Shown: piece after piece, positions 17,235 to 25,285 of the stretch
Layout of the letters: the number at the start of each line of letters is the position of its first letter
How positions within the stretch are numbered: position 1 is the first letter of the stretch
The notes under the pieces: generated by a model
What the model saw: only the letters and a program-made list of their open reading frames with translations
Database searches by the model: none
What the model was told of the DNA's origin: nothing
Translations under genes and position numbers: made by a program
NCBI GenBank assembly: GCA_947498705.1
Contig: CANMLW010000006.1
Location: 175,600-239,599 of the forward strand
Length of the DNA stretch: 64,000 nt
DNA from: an uncultured Aquimarina sp.
Lineage (GTDB): Bacteria; Bacteroidota; Bacteroidia; Flavobacteriales; Flavobacteriaceae
Direction: 5' to 3'

Positions 17235-17278
17235 CAATATTAAACCTCTTTTTATATACCTATAATCAAGAGTTTAAT

Positions 17279-17286
17279 TACCTTTG
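17279..17286 (+). promoter_or_regulatory. Candidate internal promoter box before ilvC
   Basis: TACCTTTG matches TAnnTTTG in the 141-bp gap between ilvN and ilvC. No TTG is found at the expected distance, so this is weak. A small TTTCCG-AAAAAA-CGGAAA hairpin lies at 17337-17354. Confidence 0.25.
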
Positions 17287-17375
17287 TAGCCTTTTAGGAC
17301 ACAACTAGAAATAAATTAAAAATAAACTAAACCTGATTTCCGAAAAAACGGAAAAATAACAAATTTAAGAAGGAA

Positions 17376-18854
17376 ATGGCAAATTATTTTAATACGCTAT
17401 CATTAAGAGATCAATTAACACAATTAGGAAAGTGTAGATTCATGGAAGCATCTGAGTTTTCGGATGGAGTAGATGCGTTAAAAGGAAAAAAAATAACCAT
17501 TGTAGGATGTGGAGCCCAAGGTCTTAACCAAGGGTTAAACATGAGAGATTCTGGTTTAGACATCTCTTACGCCTTGAGAGAAGCAGCGGTAAAAGAAAAA
17601 AGACAATCGTTTGTGAATGCAAGCGAAAATGGTTTTACTGTAGGGACATACGACGAGTTAATTCCTAATGCAGACTTGGTAATTAACCTTACACCAGATA
17701 AGCAACATACACAAGTTGTTAAAACGGTAATGCCATTGATGAAAGAAGGCGCGACTTTATCGTATTCTCATGGGTTCAATATTGTTGAAGAAGGAATGGA
17801 GATTCGTAAAGACCTTACGGTAATTATGGTGGCTCCAAAATGTCCAGGATCAGAAGTACGTGAAGAATATAAAAGAGGTTTTGGTGTACCTACACTAATA
17901 GCTGTGCACCCAGAGAACGATCCAAAAGGACATGGCTTGGCACAAGCAAAAGCTTATGCAGCTGGTACAGGAGGTCATAGAGCGGGAGTTTTAGAATCTT
18001 CTTTTGTTGCAGAAGTAAAGTCAGATCTTATGGGAGAACAAACGATTCTTTGTGGTCTGTTACAAACAGGATCGATCCTTTGTTTTGATAAAATGATCGA
18101 AAAAGGAATTGATGCTGGATATGCTTCAAAACTGATTCAGTATGGTTGGGAAACTATTACAGAAGGAATGAAGTATGGTGGAATAACTAATATGATGGAT
18201 AGACTTTCGAATGTATCTAAAGTTAAAGCTTTTGAATTATCAGAAGAATTAAAAGATATTATGCGTCCATTGTTCCAAAAGCATATGGATGATATCATGA
18301 CAGGTCATTTTTCTAAAACGATGATGGAAGACTGGGCTAATGATGATAAAAACTTACTTTCTTGGAGAGCAGCTACCGGTGAAACGGCATTCGAAAAAAC
18401 ACCAGCTGGTGATGTTGAGATCTCTGAGCAAGAGTTTTACGATAATGGAGTATTAATGGTAGCAATGGTTAGAGCAGGTGTAGAATTGGCATTCGAAGCA
18501 ATGACAGAATCTGGTATTATTGCAGAATCTGCATACTACGAGTCTTTACACGAGACACCACTTATTGCAAATACAATCGCACGTAAAAAATTATTCGAAA
18601 TGAACAGAGTAATTTCTGATACTGCAGAATATGGTTGTTATTTATTTGACCATGCATGTAAACCATTATTAACTGATTTCATGAAAAACATAGATACCGA
18701 TGTAATTGGTAAAGCTTATGATCAGATTGCAGCTAATAATCGTGTTGATAATGCTAAGTTAATTGAGGTTAACGCAGCACTTAGAAATCATCCTATAGAA
18801 GCGGTAGGTGCTAGATTAAGAGCGTCTATGACAGCTATGAAACCTATAGTATAA
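17376..18854 (+). CDS. ilvC: Ketol-acid reductoisomerase (class II)
   Basis: The 492-aa length and duplicated knotted C-terminal domain mark the long class II KARI, like that of E. coli. It isomerises and reduces acetolactate or acetohydroxybutyrate with NADPH and Mg2+. The Rossmann motif [10 protein letters not shown] is at residues 44-53, and [15 protein letters not shown] and E-rich metal-binding segments are present ([27 protein letters not shown]). The start ATG follows AGAAGGAA, one of the few purine-rich start contexts in the window. A strong hairpin follows 10 bp after the stop. Confidence 0.97.
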   Translation: MANYFNTLSLRDQLTQLGKCRFMEASEFSDGVDALKGKKITIVGCGAQGLNQGLNMRDSGLDISYALREAAVKEKRQSFVNASENGFTVGTYDELIPNADLVINLTPDKQHTQVVKTVMPLMKEGATLSYSHGFNIVEEGMEIRKDLTVIMVAPKCPGSEVREEYKRGFGVPTLIAVHPENDPKGHGLAQAKAYAAGTGGHRAGVLESSFVAEVKSDLMGEQTILCGLLQTGSILCFDKMIEKGIDAGYASKLIQYGWETITEGMKYGGITNMMDRLSNVSKVKAFELSEELKDIMRPLFQKHMDDIMTGHFSKTMMEDWANDDKNLLSWRAATGETAFEKTPAGDVEISEQEFYDNGVLMVAMVRAGVELAFEAMTESGIIAESAYYESLHETPLIANTIARKKLFEMNRVISDTAEYGCYLFDHACKPLLTDFMKNIDTDVIGKAYDQIAANNRVDNAKLIEVNAALRNHPIEAVGARLRASMTAMKPIV

Positions 18855-18864
18855 CTAATAAAGT

Positions 18865-18905
18865 TTAATTACCCGGATATGTTAAATTAGTATCCGGGTA
18901 ATTAA
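18865..18905. terminator. Strong hairpin after ilvC
   Basis: TTAATTACCCGGATA and TATCCGGGTAATTAA form a perfect 15-bp stem with an 11-base loop. It has no U-run, so it may be a 3'-stabilising or partial terminator structure between ilvC and ilvA. Confidence 0.6.
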
Positions 18906-19066
18906 ATAATACCCACCTACCAAAAATACATCCCATATTTTAATAATAGAATCCTGTTATTCTGGTTTTATAAGTACAATTGTAACTATATTTACTTATA
19001 GATAAAACCAAGAATGTAATCTTCTAGTACACATAATCTGGATTCACAATAAAAGGCATACAATAT

Positions 19067-20332
19067 ATGAGTGCTGCAACCAACAAATATTTTCCTGAGT
19101 TAGAAGATATTCAAAAAGCAGTTTCCACGATCAAGGATGTGGCAATGGTTACACCCTTAACAAACAGTATTCGGTATTCTCAAAGATATACAGCAAATGT
19201 TTTGCTTAAACGAGAAGACTTACAACGAGTGCGTTCGTATAAAATCAGGGGAGCTTTTAATAAAATTAGTTCATTATCTCCAGAACAATTAAAAAATGGA
19301 GTGGTATGTGCAAGTGCAGGTAATCATGCACAGGGGGTCGCATTTTCATGCAACCATTTGGGTATAGAAGGAACTATATTTATGCCTTCTGTAACACCAA
19401 AGCAGAAAATTGCCCAGACTCAAATGTTTGGTGGTAAGTATGTAAATATTATTCTTGAGGGTGATACTTTTGATGATGCCTCTAGAGCAGCAATGCAGGT
19501 ATGTAAAGAAGAAAAAAAGACATTTGTACATCCATTTGATGATCCTAAGATTATTGAGGGGCAAGGAACAATCGGACTTGAGATATTTAAACAGGTAGAT
19601 GTGCCGATTGATTATATTTTTGTTCCAGTAGGAGGAGGAGGACTCGCTTCGGGGGTGTGTGCTGCTATAAAAGCATTATCTCCTAAGACAAAGATCATTG
19701 GGGTGGAGCCCGAAGGAGCTCCAACGATGTATACTTCTATAAAGAATAATAAAAACACAGAGATTTTAGACATCGATAAGTTTATTGATGGTGCAGCAGT
19801 ACAAAAAGTGGGAACGCTTAATTTTGATATTTGTAATACATATTTGGATGATATGATTACTGTACCAGAAGGATTGGTTTGTCAAACCATTTTAGAATTG
19901 TATAATAGAGATGCAATCGTAGTAGAACCTGCTGGAGCGCTTACTTTAGCCGCGTTAGAATATTATAAAGATGAAATAAAAGATAAAAATGTAGTATGCC
20001 TTATAAGTGGAAGTAATAATGATATCACTAGAACAGCCGAGATAAAGGAAAGAGCATTGTTATATGCAGGATTAAAACATTATTTTATCATTCGTTTTCC
20101 GCAAAGAGCGGGAGCATTAAAACAGTTTGTGGGTGAAGTTTTGGGGCCTAACGATGATATTACACACTTCGAATATTCTAAAAAATCTAGTCGAGAAAAT
20201 GCACCTGCAGTAGTAGGGATTGAATTGAAAGATAAAGGAGATCTTACTCCCTTAATAGAACGGATGAAACAACTTAATTTTTTTGGTGATTATCTAAATG
20301 ATAAACCAGATCTTTTTCAGTTTTTAGTTTAA
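19067..20332 (+). CDS. ilvA: Threonine ammonia-lyase (short, single ACT-like domain)
   Basis: The 421-aa PLP enzyme deaminates threonine to 2-ketobutyrate, the entry step to isoleucine. The PLP lysine is Lys59 in RSYKIRGAF, and SAGNHAQGVA and the glycine loop VPVGGGGLASG are intact. The C-terminal 85 residues (from HYFIIRFPQRAGALKQF) form one ACT-like regulatory domain, as in the shorter IlvA class, whereas the E. coli biosynthetic enzyme has two. It is separated from ilvC by 212 bp and a hairpin and may have its own promoter. A clear terminator follows. Confidence 0.95.
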   Translation: MSAATNKYFPELEDIQKAVSTIKDVAMVTPLTNSIRYSQRYTANVLLKREDLQRVRSYKIRGAFNKISSLSPEQLKNGVVCASAGNHAQGVAFSCNHLGIEGTIFMPSVTPKQKIAQTQMFGGKYVNIILEGDTFDDASRAAMQVCKEEKKTFVHPFDDPKIIEGQGTIGLEIFKQVDVPIDYIFVPVGGGGLASGVCAAIKALSPKTKIIGVEPEGAPTMYTSIKNNKNTEILDIDKFIDGAAVQKVGTLNFDICNTYLDDMITVPEGLVCQTILELYNRDAIVVEPAGALTLAALEYYKDEIKDKNVVCLISGSNNDITRTAEIKERALLYAGLKHYFIIRFPQRAGALKQFVGEVLGPNDDITHFEYSKKSSRENAPAVVGIELKDKGDLTPLIERMKQLNFFGDYLNDKPDLFQFLV

Positions 20333-20364
20333 AATAAACAGAAAATTAACAAGTTATGAACATA

Positions 20365-20400
20365 ATATCGGCAAAAAAAGTCTTTTTGCCGATATTTTTT
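20365..20400 (+). terminator. Terminator of ilvA
   Basis: ATATCGGCAAAAA and TTTTTGCCGATAT form a 13-bp stem with a short loop, followed by TTTTTG. This is the end of the ilv cluster. Confidence 0.85.
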
Positions 20401-20499
20401 GTTTGCAATATTTGTTTTTATTGATTTGATTTACAGTGATTTATATATTTTTTTATGATTTTATAAACAAAATATTTGTTAATTGTTGTTTTTTATCGA

Positions 20500-20507
20500 T
20501 ATATTCG
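20500..20507 (+). promoter_or_regulatory. Candidate promoter -7 box
   Basis: TATATTCG is one base from the TAnnTTTG consensus and has a TTG 21 bp upstream (20476-20478). It is 30 bp before the ATG of the barrel protein gene. Confidence 0.35.
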
Positions 20508-20536
20508 CTCCGTTAAACGATAAAACTGAATTAATT

Positions 20537-21100
20537 ATGAAAAAACTATTATTATTTGCAGCGGTCGCTTTATTAGGAATAACTGCTACAAACGCGCAAG
20601 TTAAACTTGGTGTAGGTTTTGGTTATGCTTTACCTTCTGGAGATATAGCAGATTTTACAGACGGAGGGCTTGCCGCACATTTAGAATTAGGTTACGGTGT
20701 TACCGAAGATATTGATGTTTCCATAATGTATCAGGGAGAATTTTTAGCAGGAGGAGATGTAGACGTGAATGGAACAACAGCATCAGTGGGTGCAGTAGCT
20801 ATAGGAAGTTACATGTTAAATGGTCGTTACTACTTTACAAAAGAAGGTTTTAGACCTTATGGTAGTTTAGGATTAGGTCTAGCTAGTATTGGATCTATAG
20901 AATTTGAGAATGTTAGTTCTAATGTTGATACAAGTACCTCTAACTTTGCATTTCGTCCTGCTTTAGGTTTTAAATATGGTGTTCTTAATATGAATGTAGC
21001 CTATTTAAGTGCTGGTAAAGTTGGTGAAGGTGAAGGAGAAACTTCTGTAAGTGATATTACGATTAACCTAGGTCTTTTATTTACCTTTGGGGGTAACTAA
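20537..21100 (+). CDS. Outer-membrane beta-barrel protein
   Basis: The product is about 187 aa. A cleavable signal peptide (MKKLLLFAAVALLGITATNAQ) is followed by alternating beta strands typical of the small OMP_b-brl family: LGVGFGYALP, AHLELGYGV, GRYYFTKEGFRPYGSLGLGL, and a C-terminal strand ending in phenylalanine and other hydrophobic residues (LGLLFTFGGN). It probably forms an eight-stranded barrel of unknown function. The frame extends upstream to a TTG, but the signal peptide fixes the start at ATG 20537. It is monocistronic, with a promoter-like box upstream and a strong terminator downstream. Confidence 0.88.
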   Translation: MKKLLLFAAVALLGITATNAQVKLGVGFGYALPSGDIADFTDGGLAAHLELGYGVTEDIDVSIMYQGEFLAGGDVDVNGTTASVGAVAIGSYMLNGRYYFTKEGFRPYGSLGLGLASIGSIEFENVSSNVDTSTSNFAFRPALGFKYGVLNMNVAYLSAGKVGEGEGETSVSDITINLGLLFTFGGN

Positions 21101-21127
21101 ACGCATCTTAAAATTAGATAATATAAT

Positions 21128-21156
21128 AAAAAGACGACCTTTTGGTCGTCTTTTTT
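21128..21156 (+). terminator. Terminator of the barrel protein gene
   Basis: AAAAAGACGACC and GGTCGTCTTTTT form a 12-bp stem with a TTTT loop and an extended T-tract. Confidence 0.9.
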
Positions 21157-21358
21157 GTTTTGATATAAATAACCCATCAGAAATTATCTTACGAAAGAAT
21201 TATTTCTAAACTATAATTATTAACCAACGCTAGTGGTGTTATATTGGTTACAAAATTTACTTTTTAGTGTTAGATATGGATGATAAAAAAAAAATACTTA
21301 ATATTGTACTTTATAGATAACAAAAGGGGCAATCAGCCGACGATTTAGAGTTATTATC

Positions 21359-21466
21359 ATGAATACCAAGGATACCATTTTTAGAAAAGCTCACATACAA
21401 CCTCTGATTGTACGTAAGAATATTATTTTCTATGTACCCGGTTTCTTCTTTCCCTCTGGGGTCTAG
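21359..21466 (+). CDS. Possible 35-aa peptide, low support
   Basis: An ATG-initiated frame encodes a basic N-terminal half (MNTKDTIFRKAH) and a hydrophobic C-terminal half with Pro and Phe (NIIFYVPGFFFPSG). A terminator-like hairpin begins 10 bases after its stop. It has no recognised family, and three proline codons are too few to claim a proline attenuator for proC. It could equally be chance. Confidence 0.2.
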   Translation: MNTKDTIFRKAHIQPLIVRKNIIFYVPGFFFPSGV

Positions 21467-21475
21467 TCTTCCTTT

Positions 21476-21500
21476 GAAATGGGTGCGCCCCGTTTCTTTT
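21476..21500 (+). terminator. Terminator-like hairpin before proC
   Basis: GAAATGGG and CCCGTTTC pair (one G-U) around loop TGCGC, followed by TTTTCCATTTTATT. It implies a short transcript that ends upstream of proC. Confidence 0.45.
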
Positions 21501-21606
21501 CCATTTTATTAAAACCAAGTTATTACAAATAAAATTGTAGTGTAAAACTAGAAGTTGTTTATCTGTATGTACAACTCTTTGTTTTATCTAATACCTTATA
21601 AAAAAT

Positions 21607-21624
21607 AGTGTTGTCTACAACGCT
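21607..21624. promoter_or_regulatory. Imperfect palindrome before proC
   Basis: AGTGTTGT-CT-ACAACGCT is an 8-2-8 inverted repeat with one mismatch, 30 bp before the proC ATG. Size and position would suit a dimeric repressor site. Confidence 0.25.
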
Positions 21625-21654
21625 AACAAAACATATACTATAAAACACATAAAG

Positions 21655-22452
21655 ATGAATAAAATAATAATAATAGGTGGGGGTAACCTCGGCAAATCAA
21701 TAATATCTGGATTAGCAAATAGTGATTTGTTTATGGCTAAGTCTATTACAGTAGTTGATAAATCGGTTACAAATCTAAAAGAAGTCGAAGAACAATATGG
21801 TGTATCAACATTTCAGGATATTGGCAGTGCGATAAAAGAAGATGTGCAATGGATAATTCTTTGTGTTCAACCAAGACAATTGGATAATGTTTTAAAAGAA
21901 ATTAAACCGTTAATTCATAAAGATCAAATCTTAATATCTACAGTTACTGGTGTGTCAATTTTAGAAATAAATGAGATTGTTCCTGATAATAAAGTAGTTA
22001 GAGTAATGCCAAATACAGGAGCATCTAAAAAGTTATCGATGACTTGTATTGCGGCTAACAAAGAAGTAAATAAAGAAGCTCTTGTGGTACAAAAAATGTT
22101 TAATACCATTGGAGAAACATTGGTTATAGAAGAACGTCTAATGCAAGCAGCAACAGTATTGGGAGCAAGTGGAATTGCATTTTTCTTAAGATTTTTAAGA
22201 GCAATGATACAGGGAGGAATTCAAATGGGATTTCATCCACATGAAGCACAAATCATTGCTGTGCAAACAGCAATAGGTGCTGCTACCTTAGTATCAGAAA
22301 ATGGGACACATCCAGAAAAAGAGATCGATAAAGTAACCACCCCGCAAGGATGTACCATAGAAGGGTTAAATGAGATGGAACATCAAGGGTTAAGTTCTTC
22401 TGTAATTAAAGGGGTAATGGCTTCTTATGAAAAAATTAATACAATAAAGTAG
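21655..22452 (+). CDS. proC: Pyrroline-5-carboxylate reductase family protein
   Basis: The 265-aa NAD(P)H-dependent enzyme has an N-terminal Rossmann domain (IIIGGGNLGKSIISGLA, residues 4-20; VVRVMPNTGAS near 113-123) and a C-terminal helical dimerisation domain (VLGASGIAFFLRFLRAMIQGGIQMGF). This is the P5CR fold, which reduces pyrroline-5-carboxylate to proline. The FFLRFLRAMIQGG segment replaces the more usual AFVF.ALADAAV sequence, so it may be a divergent paralogue. The symbol is therefore given with some reserve. No proA or proB is in the window. Confidence 0.8.
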   Translation: MNKIIIIGGGNLGKSIISGLANSDLFMAKSITVVDKSVTNLKEVEEQYGVSTFQDIGSAIKEDVQWIILCVQPRQLDNVLKEIKPLIHKDQILISTVTGVSILEINEIVPDNKVVRVMPNTGASKKLSMTCIAANKEVNKEALVVQKMFNTIGETLVIEERLMQAATVLGASGIAFFLRFLRAMIQGGIQMGFHPHEAQIIAVQTAIGAATLVSENGTHPEKEIDKVTTPQGCTIEGLNEMEHQGLSSSVIKGVMASYEKINTIK

Positions 22453-23440
22453 GAATTAAAGTTTGTAGTATATCGTCTAAAAACTAAATGTAATACATTG
22501 TTTTTTGATTGTAAATTTGGATGTTTACGATTAAGAAATTTATACGTAATGGTAATTTGAATTAAATATTTGAAGGTGATTTTTTAAGAGAATATTATAA
22601 GTTTATAGCTTATTTTCTAGCGTAGATTGCCTTGTTATCCCAAAAGATTTGAATATATTAGCAGAATACATAGGAAAGGGAACCTTTGTGATAATAACTA
22701 AATTTGAGGAAATACACATTTCAATAGACAATTTTTAGATAATTTAATTCAAATCATTTAGGTAGGAAAATACATGCACTAAAAATACGTTATATTCAAA
22801 GCTGCATATCTGATTCATAAAACTAATAGAAACATTTATCTATAAATGGCAATAGTATTTCATGACACCATGATTTGTGATTCTTACAGTGTAAGTATTT
22901 TCATAATAGTAGAATCATAATTTTTTAAAACGATATATAAAAGAAGCCTTAGCATGTTAAATTGAGTGTAAGTTGAGTTAGTTTAATTTTTTTATTGCTT
23001 CGGCCTAGACCCCCAGAGGAGTAGTTAACCACTGGGGGTTGTTTTTTTTATACTATTGATAATAGATTACTTTCCTTGTAAAAGATATAGATCTTAAAAA
23101 ATAATTGTTATATTCGTTACCGCTTCAAAGCGAATCCTACCCTACAACAACAATCAAGTTGTAATACATATTTTTAGAAAATTATAACTTATATAAAGTA
23201 TTCATGTATTGTTTGATGATTTCTAATCATGAACAAAAACATTGCATACGTCTTACTGTACTTTGTTGTTTAATTATAATCCCATAGCTCATATTATAGA
23301 TTTTAAAGATGATAGCTTAAATCTTTGCTAATCTGTGCGTTGGTGTAGTGTTTGTACCAAATATGAATTTTTGAATAGAGAATGAAAATAGGTGTTGTGA
23401 TAAAGAATTGCAATACCAATTATCACGGCTAAATAAAAAA
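22453..23440. other. Long gene-free region with an orphan terminator
   Basis: These ~990 bases hold no convincing open frame. An intrinsic terminator at 23009-23049 has no gene before it for more than 500 bases, which hints at an unannotated small RNA or very short transcript ending there. The flanks are AT-rich (above 70 percent by eye). Confidence 0.45.
23009..23049 (+). terminator. Orphan intrinsic terminator
   Basis: ACCCCCAG and CTGGGGGT form an 8-bp GC-rich stem (extendable by GG-CC inside the loop), followed by TTG and eight T residues. It lies 557 bp after proC, probably too far to be its terminator. Confidence 0.7.
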
Positions 23441-24169
23441 ATGGAAAAAGGAAAAAGAATTGCATTGGGAGAAAAGAAAAATACAATTGAGATTTGGGAT
23501 AACTCAAAAAGAGCTAAAATACTGTTTTCTGTGTTTTGGGTATTAATCGTATGTACAATTATTGGTATTGTTTCTGGTTATTTAGAGTTACAATTACTTA
23601 AAAGAGCACAATTAGAATTTTTTATAGATGAAGGCGAAGCGCATTCGAATGATTTAAGACAAAAAATAATTGGGTTGTTGCAAACGGTAATTTTTATAGT
23701 ATCTGTCATCGTGTTTCTTAATTGGTTTAGAAGGGCATATGGTAACTTACATAGATTAGGGATAAGTTATTTAGAATATAAAGAATCAATGGCTTTATGG
23801 GCTTGGTTTATCCCAATTATTGTACTGTTTCGACCTGTTAAAATTATGAATGAAATTTGGAAGGAGACACAATGGTATATAAAAAAAACAGACAACACTT
23901 ATAAAATAGAAAAGGGTAGTGTTGTTATTGGAATATGGTGGGGGTTTTTTATTGTTTCAAATTTTGTGGGGCGATATGTATTAAAAAACGCTTTTAAACA
24001 AGATACATTAGAGCAATTGATAGAGGGGTCTCAAGCATTTTTGATTGCCGACATCATACAGATTCCAGAAGCTTTATTAGTGATTTTAATTGTGCATAGA
24101 TTATCAAAAATAGAATCCAAATTGGCACACGAAATAAAAAAAACAGGAGGCACTGTTATCTATAGGTAG
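23441..24169 (+). CDS. DUF4328 membrane protein
   Basis: The product is about 242 aa with five or six transmembrane segments. It matches DUF4328, with NWFRRAYGNLHRLG near residue 100, WFIPIIVLFRPVKIMNEIW in the centre and IVHRLSKIESKL near the end. The function of the family is unknown. The open frame reaches back to a TTG at 23408, but ATG 23441 with its MEKGKRIALGEKK start is preferred. It stands alone, with no operon partner. Confidence 0.82.
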   Translation: MEKGKRIALGEKKNTIEIWDNSKRAKILFSVFWVLIVCTIIGIVSGYLELQLLKRAQLEFFIDEGEAHSNDLRQKIIGLLQTVIFIVSVIVFLNWFRRAYGNLHRLGISYLEYKESMALWAWFIPIIVLFRPVKIMNEIWKETQWYIKKTDNTYKIEKGSVVIGIWWGFFIVSNFVGRYVLKNAFKQDTLEQLIEGSQAFLIADIIQIPEALLVILIVHRLSKIESKLAHEIKKTGGTVIYR

Positions 24170-24242
24170 TAGTCTAATAATCTATAAAAGGTTAATAATT
24201 CTTATCAATTAGAATAGATCTAATGAAGAGTAGCTTTAGTTT

Positions 24243-24599
24243 TTAAGGGATCAATTGCTTCAAATCGTTAATTACATTTATATTATGGCGCAGATAAGCA
24301 AAAAGAATAAATAGAATAATGATAGCTACAGTAAAACCAAGTAAAGTTCCATTTTTATTAGTAGAAACTTTTTTCGATGTTTTTATATATGCTTTAGAGA
24401 GTTTTTTTGTGTATTCTGATACTATTGCAAAAGTAGGAGCAAAAATTAGAACAACGATGGCCATATCTATAAGCACCAAAAGATACCCTTCTTGATTGAT
24501 ACGTTTTTTTACATAATTGATTATAAATTCGTTGATCAATGCAGCACATAACACCGCAACTGCATAGATAGCATATTTCGTGGTCTTTCGATTACTCAT
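24243..24599 (-). CDS. Small membrane protein, unknown
   Basis: The 118-aa product has three predicted transmembrane helices (about residues 8-28, 40-60 and 88-107) separated by a Lys-rich segment (KKLSKAYIKTSKKVSTNK). No family is recognised. It is transcribed toward the DUF4328 gene, and the clean start (MSNRKTTKY) and TM pattern support a real gene. Confidence 0.6.
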   Translation of the reverse strand: MSNRKTTKYAIYAVAVLCAALINEFIINYVKKRINQEGYLLVLIDMAIVVLIFAPTFAIVSEYTKKLSKAYIKTSKKVSTNKNGTLLGFTVAIIILFILFAYLRHNINVINDLKQLIP

Positions 24600-24845
24600 A
24601 ATGGGGTAACAATTTACTTTGAAAGATAAATTTGAATGACCAATTTAAAATCTAAAATTTGATATTCAAAATAAAATAAAAGAAGCATTCCTTTATTGTA
24701 GTAACAAAAATGTTTTAATATAAAGAAAATCATACTTCAAGTGGCCTGAAAAATGTACTTATACACAACGTAAACTATATTGTGATGTACAAGAATTAAG
24801 CATAACAATACTAACGTAGTAAGTAATAAAACGAAAAACCAAGCT

Positions 24846-24868
24846 CCAGAGGTACCCCATACCTCTGG
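24846..24868 (-). terminator. Terminator for the 28-aa peptide gene
   Basis: CCAGAGGTA and TACCTCTGG form a perfect 9-bp stem with a 5-base loop. Only on the minus strand is it followed by T-rich sequence (AGCTTGGTTTTTCG). It lies ~95 bases beyond the small ORF's stop. Confidence 0.5.
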
Positions 24869-24962
24869 AAGAATGGCTTATATAGATATAGGCTATGTAT
24901 CTATCTATTTTTTAAAGTAAAATTTCTAAGTAATTATATTTTCATATGGTATCAATTATTTT

Positions 24963-25049
24963 TTATCTATGAATTGCGTGGCTTGATGCTCCAGGAAGTG
25001 TTGCTAAAAACTTCAATATACCTTCGAATCTTTTTTTGAATTGTTTCAT
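24963..25049 (-). CDS. 28-aa peptide, unknown
   Basis: A minus-strand ATG frame encodes MKQFKKRFEGILKFLATLPG followed by ASSHAIHR. The first half is basic and amphipathic (KKRFEGILKFLATL), followed by an LPGASSH turn. A TACTTTTG box lies ~55 bases upstream and a terminator-like hairpin ~95 bases downstream, as in an independent gene unit. It is divergent to the C39-like/VKOR/thioredoxin gene. No family is recognised. Regular codon use and a balanced peptide favour a real gene, but its shortness leaves doubt. Confidence 0.5.
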   Translation of the reverse strand: MKQFKKRFEGILKFLATLPGASSHAIHR

Positions 25050-25104
25050 AATTTTTAATTTTTGATTAATTGTTGTTAGATAAAAATCTTGTTTTATGAT
25101 GATT

Positions 25105-25112
25105 CAAAAGTA
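25105..25112 (-). promoter_or_regulatory. Candidate promoter box for the 28-aa peptide gene
   Basis: TACTTTTG on the minus strand matches TAnnTTTG. No perfect TTG is found 19 bp upstream. The expected leader would be about 50 nt. Confidence 0.35.
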
Positions 25113-25131
25113 TTAATAAAGCGTGGTGTAA

Positions 25132-25150
25132 CATATTTCACCATATTTCA
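25132..25150. repeat. Tandem 9-bp direct repeats
   Basis: CATATTTCA occurs at 25132-25140 and 25142-25150, a 10-bp period that puts both copies on one DNA face. It lies between two divergent genes and behind the minus-strand promoter box, so it is a candidate regulator site. Confidence 0.35.
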
Positions 25151-25228
25151 GCTAGTATGAAATATTGATATTTTACTAAGTTTATAGTAGTCTTACCTAA
25201 TACTACTAAAACACAATTTTTATAAATA

Positions 25229-25260
25229 CCACCCTTTTTGGGTGGGAAGGTTGTTTTTTT
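25229..25260 (+). terminator. Terminator upstream of the C39-like/VKOR gene
   Basis: CCACCC-TTTTT-GGGTGG forms a 6-bp GC-rich stem followed by GAAGGTTG and a run of seven Ts. It ends 25 bases before the next ATG and would block readthrough from upstream, isolating the peptide cassette. Confidence 0.55.
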
Positions 25261-25267
25261 CATTCTA

Positions 25268-25275
25268 TACATTTG
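25268..25275 (+). promoter_or_regulatory. Promoter -7 box of the peptide-maturation gene
   Basis: TACATTTG matches TAnnTTTG perfectly. A TTG at 25251-25253 is too close (14 bp). Transcription from here would begin only a few bases before ATG 25286, giving a nearly leaderless mRNA. Confidence 0.4.
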
Positions 25276-25285
25276 AAACCAACAA

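Larger units (their letters stand above)
21157..21654. other. Gene-poor region with a possible tiny ORF
   Basis: Between the terminator at 21128-21156 and proC there is no long gene. It contains a 35-codon ORF (21359-21466), a terminator-like hairpin (21476-21500) and an imperfect palindrome (21607-21624) 30 bp before proC. Confidence 0.4.
24600..25285. other. Divergent intergenic region with regulatory structures
   Basis: This region carries a 28-codon minus-strand gene (24963-25049) with candidate promoter and terminator, a pair of 9-bp direct repeats at 25132-25150, a TAGTAGT/ACTACTA hairpin near 25187-25210, a plus-strand terminator (25229-25260) and a strong promoter box (25268-25275) for the following peptide-maturation gene. 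Confidence 0.55.

Noticed and set aside
21453..23020. Shared CTAGACCCC(C)AGAGG string in inverted orientation on both sides of proC
   Set aside because: Only 14-15 bases, which is expected by chance between two places in 64 kb. Flanks do not align.
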